The notes below the pieces were generated by a model. The model saw only the letters and a program-made list of their open reading frames with translations. It was not told where the DNA came from and made no database searches. 30,344 bases of DNA from UBA3910 sp964626065 (GTDB lineage: Bacteria; Bacillota; Limnochordia; Darwinibacteriales; Darwinibacteriaceae). Made by a program: the position numbers and the translations under genes. The DNA lies in assembly GCA_964626065.1 (NCBI GenBank), contig CAZVDE010000020.1, positions 1 to 30,344 on the forward strand, in the 5' to 3' direction. Numbering within the stretch: position 1 is the first letter of the stretch; each line of letters opens with the position of its first letter. Of this stretch, positions 1 to 8,197 are shown one piece after another.

Positions 1-427
1 CTTTCTTGATAACAATTACACCGCTCGTATCGTCGCCACTATCACCCTGATACTTTTCGTGCCCTTCCAGATAAATCATAAGGTTGCCATTACTTTTTTT
101 AATTACGTATGCTTTATTGTCCCCCCAAGGCGACTTTAACTGAGCTGATTCTATGCCATATCCGTCTAGGTCTAGCCCAGTGACTGGACTCCCTTCCTCA
201 TCCGAAATTTGAGGATCTTTCCCTTCCATCGTTTGGTACAATCTGACTGCATTAGCAATCATCTTGAGGTTAGCATCATTGACGCCTTCTCTGGCCCTCT
301 CCTGCACTCTCCCATACTGCTGCACACCAACACCTGCTAAGATACCTAAGATGACGACAACAATCATGAGTTCGACAAGGGTGAAGCCTTCTTGTGTTTT
401 GAGTATTTGTCTTATTTTCTTTAACAT
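1..427 (-). CDS. Type IV major pilin-like prepilin, partial (3' end beyond window)
   Basis: I translated this by eye from ATG at 427, with GGGAGG six bases upstream; 142 codons are visible and the frame is still open at position 1. The N terminus is a type III prepilin signal: a short basic leader ending QEG, then FTLVELMIVVVILGILAGV. Cleavage is expected after Gly14, and Glu5 of the mature protein is present. The hydrophobic helix would embed in the inner membrane and form the pilus core. The following residues are a polar amphipathic helix (about 35-70) and a Gly/Asp-rich globular part with short beta strands, as in clostridial PilA or GspG-like pilins. It is the last visible gene of the pilus operon, 61 bases after the small beta-rich gene. 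Whether it is the major pilin or a minor one cannot be told from the visible part. Confidence 0.92.
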   Translation of the reverse strand, partial: MLKKIRQILKTQEGFTLVELMIVVVILGILAGVGVQQYGRVQERAREGVNDANLKMIANAVRLYQTMEGKDPQISDEEGSPVTGLDLDGYGIESAQLKSPWGDNKAYVIKKSNGNLMIYLEGHEKYQGDSGDDTSGVIVIKK

Positions 428-466
428 TTTTATCCTCCCTTTAGTTTTTGTTCAGCTATGAATTAC

Positions 467-481
467 CTGTTTGGTAAACAG
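467..481 (-). repeat. Short inverted repeat upstream of the pilin gene
   Basis: On the minus strand CTGTTT-ACC-AAACAG forms a perfect 6-bp stem with a three-base loop, in the only sizeable gap (428-488) within the pilus operon. There is no U-tract after it, so it is not a convincing terminator. It could be an operator or an mRNA processing or stabilising hairpin that sets pilin apart from the upstream genes; this is inference. Confidence 0.4.
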
Positions 482-488
482 AGAATCC

Positions 489-839
489 CTAAAAATGATA
501 CTGTAGGCGCATACCTATTTTCGCTTCTTTTGTTTCTTCCAACGGCCAAATTAAGTGTGGTTCTAATGTGAATTGATTTAGTGGAATCGGTATGCCGAGG
601 CTTAAATGGGATGATAGTTCCTTATCTTTCAGCAGATCTATCTGCAAACGGCAGTTTAAAATGGGTAATCCATACTGCAGGTAACCCGTGACGCCCAGTT
701 GTTTATCTTTATAAAGAAGACCCAAGCCAACTTCCCAGCCCCGCTTGGCCGCACTCACCCCCCCTAATAGACGTGCCTTTTCCAATTCAACCCAGTAACC
801 CTGCACGTAAATCTCTTCTTCTTTAGGTTTAGTGGTCAC
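489..839 (-). CDS. Small beta-strand-rich protein of the pilus operon, unknown family
   Basis: This is a 116-residue protein that I do not recognise. It begins at GTG 839, overlapping the secretin stop as GTGA, with no clear Shine-Dalgarno site, so it would depend on translational coupling. It has no signal peptide or membrane helix. After a charged start (TTKPKEEE) it is a run of seven or eight short alternating polar/hydrophobic strands separated by turns, for example GWEVGLGLLYK, LGVTGYLQYGLPI and IGMRLQYHF. It ends in aromatic Phe, as outer-membrane beta-barrel strands do. Without an export signal it could only reach the envelope if joined to the secretin. A -1 shift at the in-phase U7 run at 851-857 would make exactly that fusion with no intervening stop. 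Position and topology suggest a secretin accessory or C-terminal domain; this is inference. Confidence 0.7.
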   Translation of the reverse strand: MTTKPKEEEIYVQGYWVELEKARLLGGVSAAKRGWEVGLGLLYKDKQLGVTGYLQYGLPILNCRLQIDLLKDKELSSHLSLGIPIPLNQFTLEPHLIWPLEETKEAKIGMRLQYHF

Positions 840-2434
840 CGGGTGGATGGAAAAAAACTTTGTTCCGCCTCCACCTCTTCTCCCTTAACAATTCTGGGAA
901 TCATAAAGATCGTCATTTCCGTTTGGTTCTGTTTCAGCTCTTTCCACTGAAACAGCCTGCCTAAAACGGGCAGTTGGGAAAGGAACGGTATTTGAGTGAT
1001 TAACTCCGCCTCTTCTTCCTGAATTAAGCCGCCGATGATGATGGGTTGCCCATCTTTCACCCGGACTGTTGTCTCCGCTTCTCTGGTGCGAATTTGGGGG
1101 TAATCGGTCCCCGTTTTCCAAATGAAAGTGCTGACTTCCGGCTTAACGAGAATCGTTATATATAAATCATCGGCAATTTTGGGTGTAACTTTAAGATCTA
1201 TGCCCGCCTCTAAAAAATTTACCGTGCGGCTGCCATCTTCGCCTGTGAGGACAATCGGGACCCGATCACCCACAAAGATGCTCGCTTCTTGGCCGCTTAA
1301 GGTGGCAATTTTAGGATTAGCCAAAAGTTTGGCATCTCCTTCATCTTCCAGCGCTTTTAACGCTAAGATTAAATCCCAGGAATCCAGTTCCAATTCGAAG
1401 AAAACAGGTGCTTCACCGCCTTTAAAAGCAGGCGTCCCCTTCCAGTCCAAACCTAATTTGCGCATGGCCTCAGTTGAGACTTCCTGCACCCACACTTCCA
1501 GAAGGACCTGGGCCTTGGGCCGATCGAAATCGATTAGGAATAAATCAACTTCAGCCAGTTGGGCATCTGTACCCCGCACGATCACGCTTGCCCGTTCTTT
1601 ATCGGTGCGGATCTTATCCGGGTTAACAAGCAGTGATAACGCTTCGCGGGCCGCATCCGGTTCCACATAGTTCAAGCGGTAAACTTTTAAGCGTTCGCTG
1701 CCGCTTTCAGCAAGGATGCCTACCACAAGCGCATCATCCGTAATCTCCACATCCAGCGGAATTAGACGCTGAATCTGCTTGATCAGCTCTTCGGGCTCGC
1801 CCGCGCGCAGATCAAGATAGAGCTTCTTTTGGGCCAGCGCCGGATCGGCCACAAGCGTCAACTCCATCCTAGCGCTTAAATCCTGAAAAATAGCGAGGAG
1901 AGACCTTTCCTGTATTGTTTCCGCCTTGCTCGGGATAGAAGCATCCAAAGCTAGAAGCAGTTCTTCCGCCAAATCAAGCGTTTTTGTCGGGCCGTTCAGG
2001 ATGACCAAACCGCCCTCTGCCGGCACATAGATATCGGCGCGCGGCATAATCAGCGTTAGCGCCTCTACAACCTCACCGGGCTGAATGGATTTTATATGTA
2101 CATAACGCACATCTTTTCCTTCCGCGGCCGATTGGCGCTGCTCGGCGGAAATGATTAGAGTCTTGCCCTGCAGCCTATAGCTGTGGCCCGCATGTTCCGT
2201 GATCAACTCCAGCGCCTCTTCAAAGGAGACGCCCTTGAGCTGAAAACTCCCTTTGCCTTCAATCGAACTATCAACGAGCACGTTTAGTCCTTGGCTTTCC
2301 CCCAGCACTTGATAGATTTGCCCATATTCCGCCGCTTGGAAAGATAGATCCAATTCTGCGCCTATAGCTGCCGTTGCCAATAATAGGGGTAGAAGCATCA
2401 CCGCAATTATCACTAAGGACCTTTTGGCAGTCAT
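836..2434 (-). CDS. pilQ: Type IV pilus secretin (PilQ/GspD superfamily)
   Basis: This 532-residue protein should form the gated ring through which the pilus passes. I start it at ATG 2434 (GGGGAGG seven bases upstream), which gives a clean signal peptide ending near AAIGA. Longer in-frame starts lie inside the previous gene. After the signal come an N0/STN domain (about residues 27-95, LDLSFQAAEYGQIYQVLG), N1 repeats (about 105-170 and 240-310), and the secretin domain (about 310-515). The latter has VLLEVWVQEVS, the gate-like VGDRVPIVLTGEDG, and the conserved close PIIIGGLIQ...LPVLGRLF. It lacks AMIN domains, so it is shorter than proteobacterial PilQ. It follows the N-domain protein by four bases and overlaps the beta-rich gene. 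A secretin normally implies an outer membrane; some Bacillota pilus loci also carry one, so diderm status is only suggested. Confidence 0.9.
   Translation of the reverse strand: MTAKRSLVIIAVMLLPLLLATAAIGAELDLSFQAAEYGQIYQVLGESQGLNVLVDSSIEGKGSFQLKGVSFEEALELITEHAGHSYRLQGKTLIISAEQRQSAAEGKDVRYVHIKSIQPGEVVEALTLIMPRADIYVPAEGGLVILNGPTKTLDLAEELLLALDASIPSKAETIQERSLLAIFQDLSARMELTLVADPALAQKKLYLDLRAGEPEELIKQIQRLIPLDVEITDDALVVGILAESGSERLKVYRLNYVEPDAAREALSLLVNPDKIRTDKERASVIVRGTDAQLAEVDLFLIDFDRPKAQVLLEVWVQEVSTEAMRKLGLDWKGTPAFKGGEAPVFFELELDSWDLILALKALEDEGDAKLLANPKIATLSGQEASIFVGDRVPIVLTGEDGSRTVNFLEAGIDLKVTPKIADDLYITILVKPEVSTFIWKTGTDYPQIRTREAETTVRVKDGQPIIIGGLIQEEEAELITQIPFLSQLPVLGRLFQWKELKQNQTEMTIFMIPRIVKGEEVEAEQSFFPSTR
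851..857 (-). other. In-phase U_UUU_UUU slippery heptamer near the secretin 3' end
   Basis: The secretin reads AGT TTT TTT CCA here, so the seven T residues sit in the canonical phase for a -1 shift. After the shift the codons are TCC ATC CAC CCG and then GTG, the first codon of the small beta-rich gene, with no stop between. No stimulatory structure was demonstrated. An eight-base T run in the true genome would give the same fusion without any shift. Confidence 0.35.
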
Positions 2435-2438
2435 CTTC

Positions 2439-3365
2439 TTACCTCCCCATCCTAATTGTGAGCCTGCGTTCGCCGAGGCCGAATTCAACCTGATCGGCCG
2501 TAATTTTCTTAACCTGCCAATCATGCAGCACATCGCCCTCTTGCATCAAGTGCGCGGCGCCGCGGTATTCCACCAGAGCCGAAGTCTGCCCCCGAGCGGT
2601 TAAAAGCCCCTTAAGAATAAAATTGGGCAGATCCCTTTCGGCCACAAAAGCCTGCACTTGCGGCCATTCTTCCGCTCCCGCTTGGCCGATTATACTGTTC
2701 GTCTGATCATCCCAGCGAAATTCCCGCAATGGCCAGCACTGCCTCACCGCATCTAGCAGCTCTTGGCCCGCGGCGTAAAAAACCGGGGCTGCGCCGCTGA
2801 TTAGGGTTTTCTCTTCCTGCGGTGTTTTGACTGTTGCTGCTTGATCCGGGGCAGTGAACGATTTTTGGTCGTATTGCCGCAGTATTTTGCCGGCCACATC
2901 CAAATCGGACGTAAGCCCAAATAGGACCAAGAGGCTTTGCTCATGATCAACATAAGTTTTCACGCCCGGCGCCACTAAACTCACCAAACGCTGGGCAGCC
3001 TCTACGTTTACGTGTTCAACTTTAATGAAGCGAAAATCCTCCGTGCCGAACTCCGTTTTCAGGCGCTGGGCACTGCCGATTACCAATGTGTTGCCCATCA
3101 GCTTGTAGCGATAGCCGGTTGTCCTGGTCACCAAATCCAACGCCTCTTCCACCGTCAAATTTTTGAGGGCAAAGGTGACCTGCCCGGTAACGGAAGGATC
3201 AACCAAGACATTGTAACCGCCCAACTGGCCTAAAATTTGAAACACATCCACCAGCGGCGCCTGTTTGAATTCCATGTTGACCATTTCACCGGCCAACGCC
3301 GGTAGGCTTGCCGTCAACAACATGAGAATTAACCCCACCGCCAGCGTCCCTTTACGCGCTCTCAT
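2439..3365 (-). CDS. Secretin N0-N1 domain protein with PilP/GspC-like C-terminal domain
   Basis: This 308-residue exported protein has a signal peptide ending ASLPALA, then an STN/N0 domain (about 28-95). That domain closely parallels the N0 of the adjacent secretin (YNVLVDPSVTGQVTF here against LNVLVDSSIEGKGSF there). One or two N1-like modules follow (about 105-170 and 185-245). It has no secretin channel domain. The last 60 residues (ILKGLLTARGQTSALVEYRG to RRLTIRMGR) match in pattern the C terminus of the upstream PilO-like protein, that is, the PilP/GspC homology-region fold. It therefore looks like a duplicated secretin N-terminus joined to an alignment-complex domain, plausibly bridging the secretin ring to PilN/PilO. 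The start at ATG 3365 overlaps the previous gene by 14 bases. The domain architecture is inferred from sequence patterns, without a profile search. Confidence 0.78.
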   Translation of the reverse strand: MRARKGTLAVGLILMLLTASLPALAGEMVNMEFKQAPLVDVFQILGQLGGYNVLVDPSVTGQVTFALKNLTVEEALDLVTRTTGYRYKLMGNTLVIGSAQRLKTEFGTEDFRFIKVEHVNVEAAQRLVSLVAPGVKTYVDHEQSLLVLFGLTSDLDVAGKILRQYDQKSFTAPDQAATVKTPQEEKTLISGAAPVFYAAGQELLDAVRQCWPLREFRWDDQTNSIIGQAGAEEWPQVQAFVAERDLPNFILKGLLTARGQTSALVEYRGAAHLMQEGDVLHDWQVKKITADQVEFGLGERRLTIRMGR

Positions 3366-4218
3366 CCTGCCTTCCCCCTATCGTCAAATTTAAAAGCACA
3401 CCGTCTAAATTCAAAACTATCCCATCCGCGAAGATCTTCTGCACCGTTGCTTCACCCAACCTGTCACCAACAGTTACCCAGCGCTGCGTCCCGTCTTTGG
3501 CCACGAGAGCACTGCTCTGTCCGCCTTTGTTAATAACACCCAAGATTTTTACCTGATTGGTAAAGTAGCGGCCCACAACTTCAAAAGGCAGCCCGTAGCC
3601 CGCGATGCGGCGCTGCAGCGGCTCTGTGTGCACATCTTGAGGCCTGCTCCAGCGGGACTGACGGGCCTGTTCCACCAGCAGCACATGCAGATCGGCACTC
3701 ACCGCCGCGTAAAACCGCCCTTCCCCTTGATACCCCACGGCCGCCTCGGTAATTTGTAAAGAAGGCAGATGGCGCTGCAGCTGAGCAAGGTAAGAAAACA
3801 ATCTCTCCCCTCCGGAAATATCCAGCGTCAGCGGAATAATGCCGCCTATCGCACCCGCTGTAGATTTTACCGGCACATGGCTCAGATCCTCAATTTTTAC
3901 ACCGGCCTGTGCCGCCCCATTTCTTAAAACCTCCAACACTTCGGGTAAGTCATACTGCGAAGGAATTTCGGTCAACAGCTTTCTTAGCTGTTCTTCCATA
4001 GCAGCCGTTTGTTTTTCTAAATTGGGCCTATCCTCCACAATGCGCAGTAGGTTGGCCTCATTGCGGCGCAGCAGTTCCACCTCGCCGAAGAGCCTGGCAC
4101 TTTCCTTCTTGGTGGGCAGCAGGATAGCTAAACCAATCACGGCAGCCGCAAGGTAGAACACTATAGATAAGACTATCGCCCAAGACAGTTTCTCTTTCAG
4201 CGCACTAAGCCGGATCAT
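3352..4218 (-). CDS. pilO: PilO alignment protein fused to a PilP-like domain
   Basis: This 288-residue inner-membrane protein has a short cytoplasmic start (MIRLSALKEKLSW), one membrane helix (about 13-34), a coiled coil (about 35-85), and the PilO ferredoxin-like domain (about 90-190, with LPEVLEVLRNGAAQAGVKI and LQRHLPSLQI). Unlike classical PilO it continues for about 70 residues: NQVKILGVINKGGQSSALVA, WVTVGDRLGEATVQKI, LLNLTIGG. This is the pattern of PilP or the GspC HR domain. No separate pilP gene is present, so the fusion probably supplies both functions, aligning the motor platform with the secretin. I prefer ATG 4218 over the upstream in-frame start at 4272, because it places the membrane helix normally and overlaps pilN by only 14 bases. 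Confidence 0.85.
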   Translation of the reverse strand: MIRLSALKEKLSWAIVLSIVFYLAAAVIGLAILLPTKKESARLFGEVELLRRNEANLLRIVEDRPNLEKQTAAMEEQLRKLLTEIPSQYDLPEVLEVLRNGAAQAGVKIEDLSHVPVKSTAGAIGGIIPLTLDISGGERLFSYLAQLQRHLPSLQITEAAVGYQGEGRFYAAVSADLHVLLVEQARQSRWSRPQDVHTEPLQRRIAGYGLPFEVVGRYFTNQVKILGVINKGGQSSALVAKDGTQRWVTVGDRLGEATVQKIFADGIVLNLDGVLLNLTIGGRQDESA

Positions 4219-4744
4219 CGCCGCCCACCCCCTTCGCTTCAATCGAAAAGACGGAAAAGCCCGAGCCCTCATGGGGCCGAATGGCTTGTAACACGCTTTC
4301 TTGGCTGTGTTCGTTTAGAAAATTAAGGTAGCGCGACAAACTGGTAATGTCCCTGGTATAGCCCGAAAGCTCCACCCTGCCCTTGCGCCAGATTAAGGCC
4401 TCAACCCACAAATTAGGCAGGGCATGTCCCGTTAAAGCGGGCAGAAGGCCTAAGGATTGATCCGCTAGCGGCAGTAATTTGTGATACTCGCCCTGTTTGT
4501 TTTCCAAAGCAGCCAAATTCTTCCGCAGTTCTTGCACCTGCACAACTTGTTTTTGCAGCTGGGCCTCCCGCTGCAGAGCATCGCGGTGGGCCGCAACAGC
4601 ATCTTCCAGCTTCGCTGTCTCTATCCAAGAAAACAGAAGCACCGCGCCCAAAGCTAAGATCCCGATCAGCCCCACCAAGAACTCCCAGCGCACCTCGGAT
4701 TGCTTGAGGGGCCTTTCCTCTTTGGGCAAAAGATTGATCTTCAT
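4205..4744 (-). CDS. pilN: Type IV pilus assembly protein PilN
   Basis: This 179-residue bitopic membrane protein opens with MKINLLPKEERP, the conserved INLLP cytoplasmic motif by which PilN docks onto PilM. One membrane helix (about 25-45, FLVGLIGILALGAVLLFSW), a coiled coil (about 50-95) and a small ferredoxin-like periplasmic domain (about 105-175, with RVELSGYTRDITSLSRYLNFL) follow. It should dimerise with the PilO-like protein. The start ATG 4744 shares one base with the stop of pilM (ATGA arrangement) and the end overlaps the next gene, so translation is coupled. The length is normal for the family. Confidence 0.92.
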   Translation of the reverse strand: MKINLLPKEERPLKQSEVRWEFLVGLIGILALGAVLLFSWIETAKLEDAVAAHRDALQREAQLQKQVVQVQELRKNLAALENKQGEYHKLLPLADQSLGLLPALTGHALPNLWVEALIWRKGRVELSGYTRDITSLSRYLNFLNEHSQESVLQAIRPHEGSGFSVFSIEAKGVGGDDPA

Positions 4745-5772
4745 CAGTCAACCCCCCTTAGACCCAAAGCCAGCGCTGAGCCGTAGCTGCTCAACTGATT
4801 GAGCCGGCTCCGCTCAAAACCAATCTCCAAATTTTCTAGTTGCTGCAGAGAGCGCACCGGCAGATCTATTTCTTTGGCCAGCATGTCCCCCAGGCCGGTC
4901 AAATCGGCTAAATCGCCAACTAAAATCAGCTCATCGAGGATTGAGCGGAAGGTTGCCGCCCGCTCTTGGGCCCGGATAAAATCTAAAGTTTGCAGAATAG
5001 AGCCCACGAACTGCTGAACAACGGCGCGAATCACGCTCTTGCTACCTGTCCCCTCCGTCAAGAGATAATCGATGTCGTGGCGCGCGCAGAGCTGCTTGGC
5101 GTGTTCGGGCAGGCACTCAAACGCCTCTCGCACCCCTTCCCTGAAATGGAGGGCGCCAACGGGCACAACCCTGAACACCTTAAATTTCCCGTTCAGGCTG
5201 ACCTGCACCGTAGTTTGCTCCTCGCTGATTTCCGCATAAGCGGTACGATTTTCTGGCCCGACAAGGCTCATCCAGCCCAAAGCGGCCACATCTATCGCTT
5301 CTAAAGTCAGGCCCACCGCCCGCAGCGCGTGAATGTAAGGATAGATAAACTTGCGGGGACAGGCAACTAAGACTATCTCCAGCTCGTTTTCGGATTCCGA
5401 ATTGATGAAATAATCGAAGGAAATGTCTCGTGGCGAATCGACCGGAAATGAAACGAGTTCGGGCACCTCAAATTCTAGCGCCTTTTCCAGCTCCCGCCCG
5501 GACATTTTGGGGAGTCGATGCGTTTTCACCGTAACCCAATCGCCCCGAATGCCTAAACTGACGCTTTTCGTAGAAAAGTTCTCGGCGCGAAACAGATTTT
5601 TCAAACCATTGATCAGCGCCTCGCTGTCCTCCAGCTTGCCGCCTGCCACAGTTCCGCCCGGCAGAGGCACCGTTTTAAGTGCTGTCACAACTCTGCTGCG
5701 GCCCCTGCGCACCATTTCCGCACCCTTTATGCCGGAATAGTCCACATCAAGCCCTACTACCTTCTTTGCCAC
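4744..5772 (-). CDS. pilM: Type IV pilus assembly ATPase-like protein PilM
   Basis: This 342-residue cytoplasmic protein of the actin-like PilM/FtsA fold links the motor platform to PilN. Visible features are the opening VVGLDVDYSGIKGAEMV (phosphate-1 motif region), the GLKNLFRAENFSTKSVSLGI helix-strand unit, LEKALEFEVPELVSFP, and the closing LILVGDLADLTGLGDMLAKE, YGSALALGLRGV. I start it at GTG 5772, nine bases after AGGGG; GTG 5781 is also possible and adds three residues. It follows pilC by about a dozen bases and overlaps pilN. The family assignment rests on order in the operon as well as sequence. Confidence 0.9.
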   Translation of the reverse strand: MAKKVVGLDVDYSGIKGAEMVRRGRSRVVTALKTVPLPGGTVAGGKLEDSEALINGLKNLFRAENFSTKSVSLGIRGDWVTVKTHRLPKMSGRELEKALEFEVPELVSFPVDSPRDISFDYFINSESENELEIVLVACPRKFIYPYIHALRAVGLTLEAIDVAALGWMSLVGPENRTAYAEISEEQTTVQVSLNGKFKVFRVVPVGALHFREGVREAFECLPEHAKQLCARHDIDYLLTEGTGSKSVIRAVVQQFVGSILQTLDFIRAQERAATFRSILDELILVGDLADLTGLGDMLAKEIDLPVRSLQQLENLEIGFERSRLNQLSSYGSALALGLRGVD

Positions 5773-5784
5773 TCTGACCACCCC

Positions 5785-6984
5785 CTAGATTGCTGTCACC
5801 ATTTGCATCATGGGTAAATAAACCGAAATTAGGATAAATAAGACGACAACCGCCAAAACGAGCATGATTATTGGTTCTAAAACTTTGGTAAAGCTGGCTA
5901 CCGCGAAGTTGACTTCCCGATCATAATAGTCCGCGAGCTGTACTAGGACAGTCTCAAGATTACCCGTTTCTTCACCCACCGCCACCATCTGCACCAGCAT
6001 AGACGGAAAGACTTTATGGTGCTCCAAGGGGGCGCTGATGCCCTCGCCCCGCTCAACCCCGGCGGTGGCCCCTTGGACCGCTTTTTTAATTACCACATTG
6101 TCCATCAGGCGTTCCAAAATACCCAGGGTGGGAATCATGGCAATACCGCTGTTTAATAAAAGGCTTAGGGTACGGCAGAACCGAGAAAAAATTACCATTT
6201 TCTGCATTTCGCCCAATATGGGCAAGGATAACAACAAGTAGTCCCTAATATAACGGCCTTGTTTGGTCCGCACATAAAACCTGAGCCCCACAACAAAAGC
6301 GACCAAGCCCGCGATCACAAGATACCAATGCTGTACCATCCAGTCGCGCCCGTTTAAAACGGCCACCGTAATGGCGGGTGTCTCCACCCCAAAACCGGCG
6401 AAGTTGTCCACCAGCATGGGTAAGACGACGAACAGTAAAATGAGCACCATCACTACCGAGACCGATGAAATAATGGCGGGATACATCATGGCTTCCGAGA
6501 TTTTCTTGCGCAGCTCATCTTCACGTTCGTAATAAATCGCTAATCGGTCCAAAATCTCAGGCAGTGACCCCGTCACTTCCCCCGCCTCCACCAAATGGAT
6601 GAAGACATGGGGGAACACGGATCGGTGCTTTTCCAAAGCCTTAGTAAAAGCGGTCCCGCTGGCCACATCTAAGCGAATGCTCTGTAAGATGCGGGCAAAA
6701 CCGGGATCATCAGCTTGCGCCTCCAACAGTTCTAAGGACTTCACCAAAGTTAAACCGGTGCCCAGCATAATCGCGAACTGCCGGCAGAATAGGGCTAGGA
6801 ATTTAGCTTTTAACCTAACCGGCCTCTGAAACAAAACGGTTCGTTCTTTGGCCTCTTTCAGCGAAGTGACAAAGTACCCCTTCTCGCGCAATTCGTTGGC
6901 TGCCGCGGCTTCATTTTCTGCCTCAATAATGCCCTTGACTGCCTCACCCCCGCGAGTACGGCCGCCATAGCTGAAGCGTTTCAC
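5785..6984 (-). CDS. pilC: Type IV pilus inner-membrane platform protein PilC
   Basis: This 399-residue polytopic membrane protein of the GspF/PilC family has two repeated cytoplasmic helical domains (about 65-190 and 265-395) separated by membrane helices near 170-195, 220-240 and 370-395. Family signatures are LFCRQFAIMLGTGLTLVKSL, the repeat FSRFCRTLSLLLNSGIAMIP, HVFIHLVEAGEVTGSLPEIL and MLVQMVAVGEETGNLETVL. It should transmit ATP-driven movement of PilB and PilT to pilin. The start is GTG 6984, nine bases after GGAGG, and the GTGA overlaps the pilT stop by four bases, so the two are translationally coupled. The length is typical. Confidence 0.95.
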   Translation of the reverse strand: MKRFSYGGRTRGGEAVKGIIEAENEAAAANELREKGYFVTSLKEAKERTVLFQRPVRLKAKFLALFCRQFAIMLGTGLTLVKSLELLEAQADDPGFARILQSIRLDVASGTAFTKALEKHRSVFPHVFIHLVEAGEVTGSLPEILDRLAIYYEREDELRKKISEAMMYPAIISSVSVVMVLILLFVVLPMLVDNFAGFGVETPAITVAVLNGRDWMVQHWYLVIAGLVAFVVGLRFYVRTKQGRYIRDYLLLSLPILGEMQKMVIFSRFCRTLSLLLNSGIAMIPTLGILERLMDNVVIKKAVQGATAGVERGEGISAPLEHHKVFPSMLVQMVAVGEETGNLETVLVQLADYYDREVNFAVASFTKVLEPIIMLVLAVVVLFILISVYLPMMQMVTAI

Positions 6985-8197
6985 GCCTGGACACCTCCTT
7001 GATTAACATAGAACTCACGGTGCAAAGCGGTGCTATCCACCAGATCTTTGCGCACCAAATCTTCAAAAGCCGCCTGCATGGACTGCATGCCAAAACGCGT
7101 ACCCGTTTCAATCATGGACGGAATTTGGTGCACCTTCTCTTCGCGAATCATATTGCGGATCGCCGGGGTGCCCAGCATGACTTCCACTGCCGGGACCATN
7201 NNNNNNNNNNNNNNNNNNNNNNNNNNNNNNNNNNNNNNNNNNNNNNNNNNNNNNNNNNNNNNNNNNNNNNNNNNNNNNNNNNNNNNNNNNNNNNNNNNNG
7301 AATCATATTGCGGATCGCCGGGGTGCCCAGCATGACTTCCACTGCCGGGACCATTCCGTCCCCATATTTACGGGTAAACAGCTGCTGTGAGACTACCGCC
7401 TCCAAAACAGAACTTAACTGCACCCTAATCTGCTGTTGGCTGTCTGCGGGGAAAGCGTCTATCACCCGATCAATCGTCTTAGCTGCCCCCCTTGTATGTA
7501 AAGTGGATAAGACCAAATGACCGGTTTCCGCAGCCGTTAGGGCGATGGAGATCGTCTCCAAGTCGCGCATTTCCCCAACTAAGATCACATCCGGGTCGGA
7601 ACGGAGCGCGGCCCTGAGGCCAGACGCAAAGGTCTTAGTATCGGTACCCACTTCCCTTTGATTGACAACGCAGTTTTTGTGCTGGTGTAAAAACTCTATC
7701 GGGTCTTCCAGCGTAATGATCACGCCTTTGCGCTCTCGATTGATTATATCGATCATGGAAGCAAGCGTTGTTGATTTACCGCTGCCGGTGGGCCCTGTGA
7801 CTAAAATCAAGCCATCCCGCAGCTGGGCTAAATCATAAATAATATCGGGTAAACCTAGTTCTTCTAAAGGCAAAATATTAGAGTTGATCACCCGCATCGC
7901 TAAACTTAATGAGCCCCGCTGCCGCGATAAATTACAACGAAACCGGCCCAGCCCCCTTAAACCATAAGAAAAATCAACCTCACCGTCCCGGGTGAGCGCT
8001 TCTTGGCGCTGAGGGGTCATAATAGGAGTCACCAGCTGCCGAATACGATCCGGCATGAGCGGCGCGAAACCTTCCACTGGCTGAATTGAGCCAAAAATCC
8101 TTAGGATTGGGGGTACGCCAGCCGTTAAGTGCAAATCGGATGCTTTTTCCGCTATGGCGATTTCAAGTAGTTGGACCAGTTCTTCACCGGAACTCAT
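6981..8197 (-). CDS. pilT: Pilus retraction ATPase PilT (interrupted by an assembly gap)
   Basis: This hexameric AAA-like ATPase depolymerises the pilus and drives twitching. The frame is broken at 7200-7299 by 100 Ns, but 7145-7199 and 7300-7354 are identical. Removing one copy plus the Ns (155 bases) gives an unbroken 353-residue protein of normal length. It has Walker A GPTGSGKST (about 135-143), an Asp box (LEDPIEF), Walker B (DPDVILVGEMRD), a His box (TGHLVLSTLHT), and the retraction-specific AIRNMIREEKVHQI near the C terminus. The last motif distinguishes PilT from PilB. The start ATG 8197 overlaps the pilB stop as ATGA, and the stop overlaps pilC. I treat the gene as intact in the organism and only broken in the assembly. 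Confidence 0.93.
7145..7354. repeat. 55-bp identical contig ends flanking an artificial scaffold gap
   Basis: Positions 7145-7199 and 7300-7354 are the same 55 bases in direct orientation, on either side of exactly 100 Ns (7200-7299). An overlap of exactly 55 matches a common de Bruijn k-mer, and collapsing it keeps pilT in frame. This is almost certainly a scaffolding artefact and not a biological duplication. Confidence 0.9.

Noticed and set aside
1122..1670. Long plus-strand frame opposite the secretin gene
   Set aside because: Antisense to a clear secretin, with no motif or ribosome site; a coding-bias shadow.
7145..7354. Real tandem duplication within pilT
   Set aside because: The copies are exactly 55 bases, identical and at the contig ends around 100 Ns; collapsing them restores a normal gene.
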